This document shows, piece after piece, positions 8,178 through 15,554 of a stretch of DNA of 64,000 bases (positions are counted from its first letter, which is position 1; the number at the start of each line of letters is the position of its first letter). The position numbers were made by a program, and so were the translations under genes. Below the pieces are notes generated by a model. It ran no database searches and was not told the DNA's origin. It saw nothing but the letters and a program-made list of their open reading frames with translations. Origin of the DNA: Mesorhizobium shangrilense (GTDB lineage: Bacteria; Pseudomonadota; Alphaproteobacteria; Rhizobiales; Rhizobiaceae); the NCBI RefSeq assembly GCF_040537815.1, contig NZ_JBEWSZ010000004.1, positions 186,001-250,000 of the forward strand. The letters run 5' to 3'.

Positions 8178-9236
8178 ATGCCAGCCACCTCGAGTTCAGT
8201 CGGTTCCGGAGCCGCCGGCGCGGCGATCTTCGCCGATTCCGACAGCCGCAAGTACCGGTATTTCGACCCGAAGGGCCAGCGCGCCACCCATTACGAAGAC
8301 ATGACGGTCGATGTGCAGCCTGACCCGGAACGCTACCTGATCCAGGACTGGATCATCTCCTTCGCCGACGGCAACGGCGCCTATGTCAAGCAGAACACCG
8401 CCGCGCAGAGCACCAACTGGCATGCCTTCCGCGCCCCCGACCAGGAATGGGAGCGCACGCACTACCAGCGCCAGTCGAAGATCGAGACGATGGTGCAGAG
8501 CGTCATCAACAATGCGCGCAAATCAGGCACCCCGAAGACCTTCGACAAGGCCTGGGTCAAGATCCTGCAGACGCAGCTCGGCGCCTGGAAACATGCCGAA
8601 TTCGGGCTCGGCACCTCGCTGATGCAGGCGCAGCGCTACGGCTACACCCAGATGATCAACAACGCGACGCTGACCAACTCGTCCTACAAGCTGCGGCTTG
8701 CCCAGGACATCACGCTCTACCTTGCCGAGATCGGCATGGACCTGCCCGGCTGGGACGACGAACTCGGCAAGAAGGCCTGGCTCGAGGACAAGAACTGGCA
8801 GGGTACGCGCGAAGCGGTCGAAACCATCATGGGCGCGACTGACTATCTCGAGCAGTATTTCGCCATCAACATCATCTTCGAGCCGCTGGTGGGCGAGGTG
8901 TTCCGCTCCGGATTCCTGATGCAGATCGCCGCCGCCAACCATGACTTCATCACGCCGGCGGTGATCTCGGCCGCCGAGGCCGACTACGAGCGCAACCTCG
9001 CCAACACGATCGACCTCATGCACATCCTCGCCAACGACGAGAAATACGGCGCGGCCAACAAGAAGCTCTTCCAGGGCTGGGTCAAGAAACACGGCGCGCT
9101 CGCCGACAAGGCAGCCATCGGCCTGCAGCCGATCTGGTCGATGCCACATTCCAAGCCGGTCGCGTTCGCGGATGTCCGCGCCAAATCCGAAGAACGGATT
9201 GGCCAGATCCTCGGCGAACTCGGCCTCAAGCGCTGA
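8178..9236 (+). CDS. prmC: Propane monooxygenase hydroxylase, small subunit
   Basis: The 352-aa beta subunit of the hydroxylase pairs with the large subunit to form the alpha2-beta2 core and has no iron site of its own. It is helical and shares the ferritin-like fold of the large subunit. Typical blocks include RYLIQDWIISFADG, LGAWKHAEFGLG and EPLVGEVFRSGF. Length fits the family (about 340-370 aa). The ATG follows AGGGAGAGAG. It lies 47 bases after the reductase gene and 16 bases before the coupling protein, clearly one operon. Confidence 0.92.
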   Translation: MPATSSSVGSGAAGAAIFADSDSRKYRYFDPKGQRATHYEDMTVDVQPDPERYLIQDWIISFADGNGAYVKQNTAAQSTNWHAFRAPDQEWERTHYQRQSKIETMVQSVINNARKSGTPKTFDKAWVKILQTQLGAWKHAEFGLGTSLMQAQRYGYTQMINNATLTNSSYKLRLAQDITLYLAEIGMDLPGWDDELGKKAWLEDKNWQGTREAVETIMGATDYLEQYFAINIIFEPLVGEVFRSGFLMQIAAANHDFITPAVISAAEADYERNLANTIDLMHILANDEKYGAANKKLFQGWVKKHGALADKAAIGLQPIWSMPHSKPVAFADVRAKSEERIGQILGELGLKR

Positions 9237-9252
9237 AACAGGAGAAATCGTC

Positions 9253-9624
9253 ATGTCACTAGCAGCACGCGACGCTACGCATTCCAACATCTTCAAGGCG
9301 ATGAAGGACATCACCTTCGAACAGACGATTTCGCACCAGTGCGGCGTCACCATGAACGACTCGGTCGAGGCTCGCGCCATCGCCGAATTCATGGGCCAGA
9401 AGCCGGGGGTGACCATCACCTACCAGCCGGCGCTGATCCGCATCGACGGTGACGGCAAGCTGATCTTCAAGATGGACGCGATCGGCGAATATCTCGGCCG
9501 CGAGATTTCGGCTGAGACCTTCGAGGTCAACACCTCCACCCATTACGGCCGCATGGTGCGCGTCGACGACAACACCGTGATCCTGTTCGGCAACATGGAT
9601 GAGATGTTCGAATACATCGAATAG
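9253..9624 (+). CDS. prmD: Propane monooxygenase coupling (effector) protein
   Basis: The 123-aa cofactorless regulatory protein of the MmoB/DmpM/PrmD family binds the hydroxylase and tunes O2 activation and substrate access. It carries the family core with VTMNDSVEARAIAEFMG, PGVTITYQPALIRIDG and a central IGEYLGREISAETFEVN. The ATG at 9253 has AGGAGA 7 bases upstream; upstream in-frame starts overlap the small-subunit gene and are not supported. Length is typical (100-140 aa). Confidence 0.92.
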   Translation: MSLAARDATHSNIFKAMKDITFEQTISHQCGVTMNDSVEARAIAEFMGQKPGVTITYQPALIRIDGDGKLIFKMDAIGEYLGREISAETFEVNTSTHYGRMVRVDDNTVILFGNMDEMFEYIE

Positions 9625-9639
9625 CCGCCAGGAAACCTA

Positions 9640-9669
9640 GTGCCGGAAAGGCAGGTGTTTTTTCGGCAC
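9640..9669 (+). other. Inverted repeat between coupling-protein and dehydrogenase genes
   Basis: GTGCCG at 9640-9645 pairs with CGGCAC at 9664-9669, and AAA next to the left arm can pair with part of the T-run next to the right arm. It lies 16 bases after the coupling-protein stop in a 94-base gap, larger than others in the operon. It could limit read-through or mark a boundary where the dehydrogenase gene joined the operon. Confidence 0.4.
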
Positions 9670-9718
9670 CGACCTACGCAATGCGACTGAAAACTGCCGG
9701 ACTACAGAGGAAATACGG

Positions 9719-10795
9719 ATGTCTTCGAAAATGAAAGCTGCGGTGTTTGTCGAGAAAGGGCGCATTGTCCTTGAGGACAAGCCAATTCCCGATATCGGGC
9801 CTCAAGATGCGCTTGTTCGCGTAACCACCACGACCATTTGCGGAACCGACGTCCATATCCTCAAGGGCGAATATCCGGTCGTCAAAGGCCTGACAATTGG
9901 TCACGAGCCGGTTGGCATCATCGAGAAGCTCGGATCAAGTGTCAGCGGCTTCAAGGAGGGCCAGCGTGTCATCGCCGGCGCAATCACCCCTTCCGGCTGG
10001 AGCCATGCCTGCCTGTGCGGATGCGGTTCTCAGGATGGTGCCGGCACCAAGCATGGTTGGCAGGCAATTGGCGGCTGGAAGTTCGGCAATACCATAGACG
10101 GCTGCCAGGCCGAATATGTCCGCGTGCCGGACGCAATGGCCAATCTGGCGCCGGTTGACGACGGTGTCACCGACGAGCAGGTGCTGATGTGCCCGGATAT
10201 CATGTCGACTGGTTTCGCGGGCGCCGAAACCGGGGGCATCCGGATTGGCGACACCGTTGCGGTATTTGCCCAAGGACCGATCGGTCTCTGCGCGACCGCC
10301 GGCGCAAAACTCATGGGCGCAACGACGATCATAGCCGTCGATACTGTGCCGGCCCGTCTGGAGATGGCCCGCCGGATGGGGGCTGATATCGTCGTCGACT
10401 TCAAGAAGGAGAACCCCGTCGACGCCATCATGAAGTTGACGGACGGGCGCGGTGTCGACGTCGCGATCGAGGCATTGGGCACTCAGGCAACGTTCGAGGC
10501 CGCTCTGCGGGTCTTGCGTCCGGGTGGCGTGCTGTCCAGCCTCGGCGTCTACTCCTCCGATCTCAAGATTCCGCTCGATGCATTTGCCGCAGGCCTGGGC
10601 GACAAATCCATTCGAACGTCCCTTTGCCCCGGAGGCAAGGAGCGGATGCGCAGAATGCTGGGAGTCATCTCGGCAGGCCGGGTCGATCTCGGCGGCCTGG
10701 TCACGCACCGTTTCAAACTCGACCAGATCGAGGACGCTTATGAGCTGTTCGCAAACCAGCGCGACGGCGTCCTCAAGGTCGCAATCACCACCTGA
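9719..10795 (+). CDS. Zinc-dependent secondary alcohol dehydrogenase (isopropanol type)
   Basis: The 358-aa medium-chain dehydrogenase resembles the Thermoanaerobacter/Clostridium secondary alcohol dehydrogenases. Shared marks are ICGTDVH and GHEPVG (catalytic Cys and His/Glu), GGWKFGNTIDG, CPDIMSTGF (Asp ligand) and SLCPGGKERM. A GPIGLCA nucleotide loop near residue 184 follows the Rossmann start. The second strand ends in AVD, and such an Asp usually favours NAD over NADP. In this operon the obvious reaction is 2-propanol to acetone after subterminal propane hydroxylation. That is inferred; specificity is not proven. An ATG four codons in (9731) is an alternative start, but GAGGAAATACGG precedes 9719. 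Confidence 0.85.
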   Translation: MSSKMKAAVFVEKGRIVLEDKPIPDIGPQDALVRVTTTTICGTDVHILKGEYPVVKGLTIGHEPVGIIEKLGSSVSGFKEGQRVIAGAITPSGWSHACLCGCGSQDGAGTKHGWQAIGGWKFGNTIDGCQAEYVRVPDAMANLAPVDDGVTDEQVLMCPDIMSTGFAGAETGGIRIGDTVAVFAQGPIGLCATAGAKLMGATTIIAVDTVPARLEMARRMGADIVVDFKKENPVDAIMKLTDGRGVDVAIEALGTQATFEAALRVLRPGGVLSSLGVYSSDLKIPLDAFAAGLGDKSIRTSLCPGGKERMRRMLGVISAGRVDLGGLVTHRFKLDQIEDAYELFANQRDGVLKVAITT

Positions 10796-10836
10796 CCTGC
10801 AGCCATTCAAAGCAACCCATTCGCGTGGAGGAAAAA

Positions 10837-11859
10837 ATGTACAGAACACCGGAAGGCAAGGACATTTTCGTGGTCGACGGCCACACTCATTTCTGGGACG
10901 GCAGCCCCGAGAACCAGAAGAACATCCACGGCAAGCAGTTCATCGAATGCTTCTATGCCTATCACACCGGGCTGAGCCCCAAGGAACAGTTGTGGGAGAA
11001 GAGCAAGTTCGAGAAATACAGCGCCGACGATCTCTATCGCGACCTGTTCATCGACGGCCCCGACGATGTGGCGATCGTCCAGTCGACCTATCTCAAGGAT
11101 TTCTACAAGAATGGCTTCAACACGATCGAGCGCAACGCCGAGGTGGCCAAGCGCTATCCCGAGCGTTTCATCGTCAACGGCGCCTTCGATCCGCGCGACG
11201 GCGAGAAGGCGCTGGAATACATCCACTTCCTCAAGGAGACCTACAACGTCAAGGGCGTGAAGATGTACACGGCCGAGTGGAACGGTGCTTCCAAGGGCTG
11301 GAAGCTGACTGATCCCGATGCCTACAAATGCTTCGAACTCTGCGATAAGCTCGGCATCAAGAACATCCACGTCCACAAGGGCCCGACCATCCTGCCGCTG
11401 AGCAAGGATGCGTTCGACGTCCATGACGTCGATCACGCGGCGACGGACTTCCAGAACCTCAACTGGATCATCGAGCATTGCGGCCTGCCGCGTCTCGACG
11501 ATTTCTGCTGGATCGCGACGCAGGAAACCAATGTCTATGGCGGTTTGGCGGTGGCGCTGCCCTTCATCCACGCGCGACCGCGCTATTTCGGCGAGGTCAT
11601 CGCCGAGCTGTTGTTCTGGCTCGGGCCGGAGAAGATCCTGTTCGGTTCCGACTACGCGATCTGGACGCCGCGCTGGCTGGTCGAGAAATTCTGGGCCTAC
11701 CAGATACCCGAGGACATCGCCGCCGAACGGGGCGTTCAGCTGACCGACGAGATCAAGGAGAAGATCCTCGGCCTCAACGCCGCGCGTCTCTACAACATCG
11801 ACGTCGAAGCCAAGAAGAAGGCGCTCGCCAGTTCGCCATTCAGCATCGCGGCGGAGTAG
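10837..11859 (+). CDS. Amidohydrolase-family (TIM-barrel) protein of monooxygenase operon
   Basis: The 340-aa protein belongs to the amidohydrolase_2 (ACMSD-like) superfamily. GHTHFWDG near residue 16 gives the HxH metal pair, HVHKGP and IIEHCG supply further His residues, and GSDYAIW carries the late Asp. GGAGG 5 bases upstream supports 10837 over the GTG at 10825. Members of this group are often found next to propane or propene monooxygenase genes, where their role is unclear: it could be hydrolysis or decarboxylation of an intermediate, or a role in enzyme maturation. I can support the fold and metal site but not a substrate. Confidence 0.82.
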   Translation: MYRTPEGKDIFVVDGHTHFWDGSPENQKNIHGKQFIECFYAYHTGLSPKEQLWEKSKFEKYSADDLYRDLFIDGPDDVAIVQSTYLKDFYKNGFNTIERNAEVAKRYPERFIVNGAFDPRDGEKALEYIHFLKETYNVKGVKMYTAEWNGASKGWKLTDPDAYKCFELCDKLGIKNIHVHKGPTILPLSKDAFDVHDVDHAATDFQNLNWIIEHCGLPRLDDFCWIATQETNVYGGLAVALPFIHARPRYFGEVIAELLFWLGPEKILFGSDYAIWTPRWLVEKFWAYQIPEDIAAERGVQLTDEIKEKILGLNAARLYNIDVEAKKKALASSPFSIAAE

Positions 11860-11864
11860 GAGCC

Positions 11865-12662
11865 ATGGCAACCGCCAGTGTTTCCGGTAGCCGCGAGAAG
11901 GAGCTCTGGCGGCGCCTTGGCGAGGTCAACGACCCGGAACTCGACGAACCCGTCACCGAGATGGGCTTCGTCGAGCGGGCTGAGGTAATGGTCGATGGCA
12001 GTGTGGATGTCGATTTCCGCCTGCCGACATATTGGTGCTCGCCCAACTTTGCGTTCCTGATGCTGGACGGCGTTCGTAAGGCGCTCGACCAGCTCTCCTG
12101 GGCACCGGACTATCGCGTCAAGCTGCACGACCACATGTTCGCGGAAGAGGTGAATCGCGGCATGGCAGAGGGCAAGACTTTCGGCGACATCTTCGCCGTG
12201 CTTGCCGAGGATCAGGATCTCGGCGCCCTGCGTGAAACTTTCAGGGTGAAGGCGTTCAAGCGGCGGCAGGAGGCAGTCCTGCGCGGCCTCAAGGCGCACG
12301 GCCTGACGGATCGCGAAATCCTCGGCATGGACCTGCCGGCATATGACGTCGCGCGGTTCGAGCCGGGCGAGGCGGCCAAACAGAAGCCGAGATACCGGGC
12401 GGCTCTGCTGGAGCGCTTTCCCGACCGCCGGCCGGACGATCCCGTCTTCGTGACCTGGGAAGGGCAGCGCATAGCGCCTGGCGCACTCAGCGCCCATCTC
12501 GCGGAGCTGCGCGGCGTGCGCATCAATATGGAGTTCAACGGCGCGCTCTGCCGTGGGCTCAAGCAGACCAGATACAAGGAACTGGATGTTGTCGACGGCG
12601 AACCGACGCTGGTCGATTTCATCATGGATCGCGTGCCGGCACGAACCGCGCCGACCGCTTGA
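11865..12662 (+). CDS. DUF59/MIP18-type metal-sulfur assembly protein
   Basis: The 265-aa product begins 5 bases after the amidohydrolase stop. Residues about 12-110 match the DUF59 (MIP18/PaaD/SufT) fold, with VNDPELDEPVTEMGF and PTYWCSPNFAF, the latter carrying the conserved Cys. A helical C-terminal half of about 150 residues is additional; typical DUF59 proteins are 100-170 aa. DUF59 proteins help insert iron or iron-sulfur centres. Here it may mature the diiron site or the reductase cluster, and its position just before the chaperonin gene supports a maturation role. The function is inferred. Confidence 0.8.
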   Translation: MATASVSGSREKELWRRLGEVNDPELDEPVTEMGFVERAEVMVDGSVDVDFRLPTYWCSPNFAFLMLDGVRKALDQLSWAPDYRVKLHDHMFAEEVNRGMAEGKTFGDIFAVLAEDQDLGALRETFRVKAFKRRQEAVLRGLKAHGLTDREILGMDLPAYDVARFEPGEAAKQKPRYRAALLERFPDRRPDDPVFVTWEGQRIAPGALSAHLAELRGVRINMEFNGALCRGLKQTRYKELDVVDGEPTLVDFIMDRVPARTAPTA

Positions 12663-12738
12663 AGCAGAGCCGACACAACGGCCTCCCCAGCACGAGGCCC
12701 CTAACCAACAACCCGCCCGTAAGGCGGAAGGAGGAATC

Positions 12739-14370
12739 ATGCCCAAGATAATGCTTCACAATTCCGAGGCGCGCCGTGCGCTTGCCCGTGGCGTCTTCCG
12801 GCTGGCTGCGGCCGTCGAACCGACGCTCGGCCCCAAAGGCATGAACGCCATGATCGACCGGCCGATCGGCACGCCGATGGTGACCCGCGACGGTGTCAGC
12901 ATCGCCTCCGAGATCGAGCTGCACGACCGTTTCGAGAACATGGGCGCGCAAGTGGTGCGCGAGGTGTCGATGCAGACCAACGAGGTTGCCGGCGACGGCA
13001 CCACGACGGCCATCGTGCTCGCCAACGCGCTCATCCAGGGCGGCGTCGAGGCGAATGAGCGTGGTGCGAAATCCGTCGACCTCTGCAAGGGCATCGACCT
13101 TGCGGTGGCGGCGGTGGTGGCCGCGCTCAAGGCTTCGGCCAAGCCGGCCAAGGGCAACGGCATCCTCGCCTCGGTCGCCAACATCGCGGCGACCAACACC
13201 AGGCTTGGCGCACTGGTGGCGGAAGCGCATCAACGGGTCGGCGCTGAAGGCGTCATCACCACCGACTTCAGCGTCACCACCGAGACCACGCTCGATGTCG
13301 TCGAGGGCATGTCCTTCGAACGCGGCTATCTCTCGCATCACATGGTGACAGACCAGGAGAAGATGGAGGCGGTTCTCGATCGGCCCTACATCCTGATGAC
13401 CGATCTCAAGATCAAGGAGCCCGAGCAGCTCGATGCGGTTCGCCGCATTGCCGACGAGGATGGCCGGCCGCTGCTGATCGTGTCCGAGGAGATGTCGCCG
13501 GAAGTGGTGGTGACGCTGCTCGGCAAGCAGGGGCCTGGAAGATACCTCGTCGTCCACCCGCCGGAATATGGCCATTGGCGCAAGGCGATGATGGAGGATC
13601 TGGCCATCATCACCGGCGGCAAGGTGATCGCGCGCGATCTTGGCGGCCGGCTGGAGGATGTCACGGCGGAAGATCTCGGTACGGCCGACCGAGTGAAGAC
13701 CAGTTCGTCCTACACCTCGATCATTCGCGGCGGCGGCGACCATGCGACAATTGCCTCGCGCCGTGCCCAGGTGCAGCGGCAGTACGAGGCCTCGCCGCCC
13801 AACATCGACCAGGACAAGCTGCGCGAACGCCTGGCCAAGCTCTCCGGCGGCACAGCGATCCTCTATGCCGGCGGCGTCACGCCGGTCGAGCAGAAGCGGA
13901 CCATCCAGCTTATCGAGGATTCGCTGAATGCGGTGCGCGCCGCATCCGAAGAAGGCGTGGTCGCCGGCGGCGGCTCGGCACTCGCTCAGATCGCGCCGCT
14001 GCTCGACAAGGTGGCCGCCGGCGTCGACGGCGATGTCGCCGAAGGCGTGCGCCTGGTGCGCTCGGTTCTGTCGCGGCCGCTATGGCGCATCGCCGCCAAT
14101 GCCGGCGCCGATCCCGAAGCGGTGGTGACCGAGGTCACCCGCATCAACGGCGGCTACGGCTACAACGCCTCGACCGGCGCGTATCAGAACATGTTCGAAG
14201 CGGGGATCATCGATCCCGTTCGCGTCACCTACACCGCGCTTGCCAACGCGGCTTCCGTGGCGACGCTGATCCTGACCACCGAAACGCTGATTGGAGATCT
14301 CGCCGAGGACGAGGATCCGACGGCCGGACCGGCGCGTGGCGGCGGCTCCGAAAGGCTCGGCCGCGCCTGA
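12739..14370 (+). CDS. prmG: Dedicated GroEL-like chaperonin for the monooxygenase
   Basis: The 543-aa chaperonin (called MimG or PrmG in related clusters) has the type I ATP-binding elements TLGPKGMN, AGDGTTT and a late GGTAILYAGG/AGGGSALA region. It is clearly GroEL-like, but the Gly-Gly-Met tail of housekeeping GroEL is absent and the C-terminus is ARGGGSERLGRA. There is no groES beside it. In mycobacteria the corresponding protein is needed to fold the large hydroxylase subunit, so that is the likely client. GGAGG precedes the ATG at 12739 by 6 bases; in-frame extension to 12553 overlaps the previous gene and is rejected. Confidence 0.92.
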   Translation: MPKIMLHNSEARRALARGVFRLAAAVEPTLGPKGMNAMIDRPIGTPMVTRDGVSIASEIELHDRFENMGAQVVREVSMQTNEVAGDGTTTAIVLANALIQGGVEANERGAKSVDLCKGIDLAVAAVVAALKASAKPAKGNGILASVANIAATNTRLGALVAEAHQRVGAEGVITTDFSVTTETTLDVVEGMSFERGYLSHHMVTDQEKMEAVLDRPYILMTDLKIKEPEQLDAVRRIADEDGRPLLIVSEEMSPEVVVTLLGKQGPGRYLVVHPPEYGHWRKAMMEDLAIITGGKVIARDLGGRLEDVTAEDLGTADRVKTSSSYTSIIRGGGDHATIASRRAQVQRQYEASPPNIDQDKLRERLAKLSGGTAILYAGGVTPVEQKRTIQLIEDSLNAVRAASEEGVVAGGGSALAQIAPLLDKVAAGVDGDVAEGVRLVRSVLSRPLWRIAANAGADPEAVVTEVTRINGGYGYNASTGAYQNMFEAGIIDPVRVTYTALANAASVATLILTTETLIGDLAEDEDPTAGPARGGGSERLGRA

Positions 14371-14415
14371 AGCGACAATTCCACGGAACGATTTCGAGTT
14401 TGAAAGGACACGACG

Positions 14416-15459
14416 ATGAAAGCTGCCAGACTGTACGAATACGATCCGAAAATGAACGTCCAGCTCAGGATCGAGGAGGTCAAGGCGCCGACGATCACAG
14501 CACCCGACGAGGTGATCGTGCGGGTCGGTGCTGCCGGCCTCTGCCGCACCGACCTGCACATCATCGAGGGTGTGTGGAAACCGACCATGGACCCCGAGGG
14601 CACGCTCTTGCCTTACATCATGGGCCACGAGAATGCCGGCTGGGTCGAGGAGGTCGGCAGCGGCGTCAAGTCCGTCAAGCGCGGCGACGCGGTCATCTGC
14701 CATCCCTTCCGCTCATGCGGCATCTGCCTCAATTGCCGCCATGGCGAAGACATGTATTGCGACAACGGCCAGTTCCCTGGCCTTGGCATGAATGGCGGTT
14801 TCGCCGAGTATTTCATCACCAGCGAGCGCTCGCTGATCAAGCTGAATGCCAACATCACGCCGATCGAAGTGGCGCCGTTGGCCGATGCCGGCATCACCGC
14901 TTACCGCGCCGCCAAGCGCGCCGCCAAGCTTCTGCGGCCAGGCAGCTATTGCGTGCTGCTCGGCATAGGCGGCCTCGGCCATATCGCGCTGCAATCGCTG
15001 CACGCGATTTCGGGTTGCCGCATCATCGCCGTTGATCGCGAGCCGGCGGCACGGGTGCTGGCCAAGGACCTGGGCGCAGACTTCGTCCTCGATGGCGGAC
15101 CGAACGTCATCGAGGAGGTCAGCCAGATCACCGGCGGAGGCGCGCATGTGGTGATCGACTTTGTCGGCGAACTCGGTGTCGAGAACATCTGCTGGAAGAT
15201 GGTGCGCAAGGGCGGACAATTGTTCGTCGTCGGCTATGGCGGCAACATCAATGTGCCGACCGCGCATCTCGTCATCGAGGAGATCAACATCGGCGGCAGC
15301 CTGGTCGGCAATTTCACCGAGCTTGTCGAACTGATGGAGCTCAACGCCGACGGCAAGGTGAAGATGCACTACACCGAGTACAACCTCGCCAGCATCAACA
15401 CCGCGCTCGACGATTTCAAGAACCGCCGGTTCACCGGCCGTGGCGTCATCGTTCCCTGA
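14416..15459 (+). CDS. NAD-dependent zinc alcohol dehydrogenase
   Basis: The 347-aa medium-chain dehydrogenase has a catalytic zinc site (LCRTDLH, GHENAGWVEEVG) and a full structural zinc lobe with four Cys in CGICLNCRHGEDMYC. GIGGLGH starts the Rossmann fold and the second strand ends in AVD, favouring NAD. It resembles the Adh1-type enzymes of propane oxidisers and NAD-dependent alcohol dehydrogenases of many proteobacteria. It is the last gene of the operon, 45 bases after the chaperonin, and is followed by a terminator. The operon therefore codes two unrelated alcohol dehydrogenases; this one may serve primary alcohols or provide backup. Confidence 0.88.
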   Translation: MKAARLYEYDPKMNVQLRIEEVKAPTITAPDEVIVRVGAAGLCRTDLHIIEGVWKPTMDPEGTLLPYIMGHENAGWVEEVGSGVKSVKRGDAVICHPFRSCGICLNCRHGEDMYCDNGQFPGLGMNGGFAEYFITSERSLIKLNANITPIEVAPLADAGITAYRAAKRAAKLLRPGSYCVLLGIGGLGHIALQSLHAISGCRIIAVDREPAARVLAKDLGADFVLDGGPNVIEEVSQITGGGAHVVIDFVGELGVENICWKMVRKGGQLFVVGYGGNINVPTAHLVIEEINIGGSLVGNFTELVELMELNADGKVKMHYTEYNLASINTALDDFKNRRFTGRGVIVP

Positions 15460-15513
15460 ATAATCCGGTCTGGACTCCCAGGGGAATCCGATCCACCGGC
15501 CACAACTCCCCAA

Positions 15514-15540
15514 CCCCATGGCGCGAATGCCATGGGTTTT
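15514..15540. terminator. Intrinsic terminator of the monooxygenase operon
   Basis: CCCATGGC-GCGAAT-GCCATGGG is a perfect 8-bp stem with a 6-base loop followed by TTTT, 55 bases after the last operon stop. It lies between convergent genes. It suits the rightward operon best, since the reverse strand lacks a T-run. Confidence 0.82.
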
Positions 15541-15554
15541 CTCTGTGCCGCGTA

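Noticed and set aside
5349..9624. Soluble methane monooxygenase or toluene/alkene monooxygenase as the identity of the operon
   Set aside because: Four genes in the order large subunit, reductase, small subunit, coupling protein, with a chaperonin and no gamma subunit or Rieske ferredoxin, fit the Prm/Mim type instead.
13575..15035. A 486-codon frame overlapping the chaperonin and second alcohol dehydrogenase
   Set aside because: It is an Arg-rich shadow frame across two conserved genes with clear motifs in another frame.
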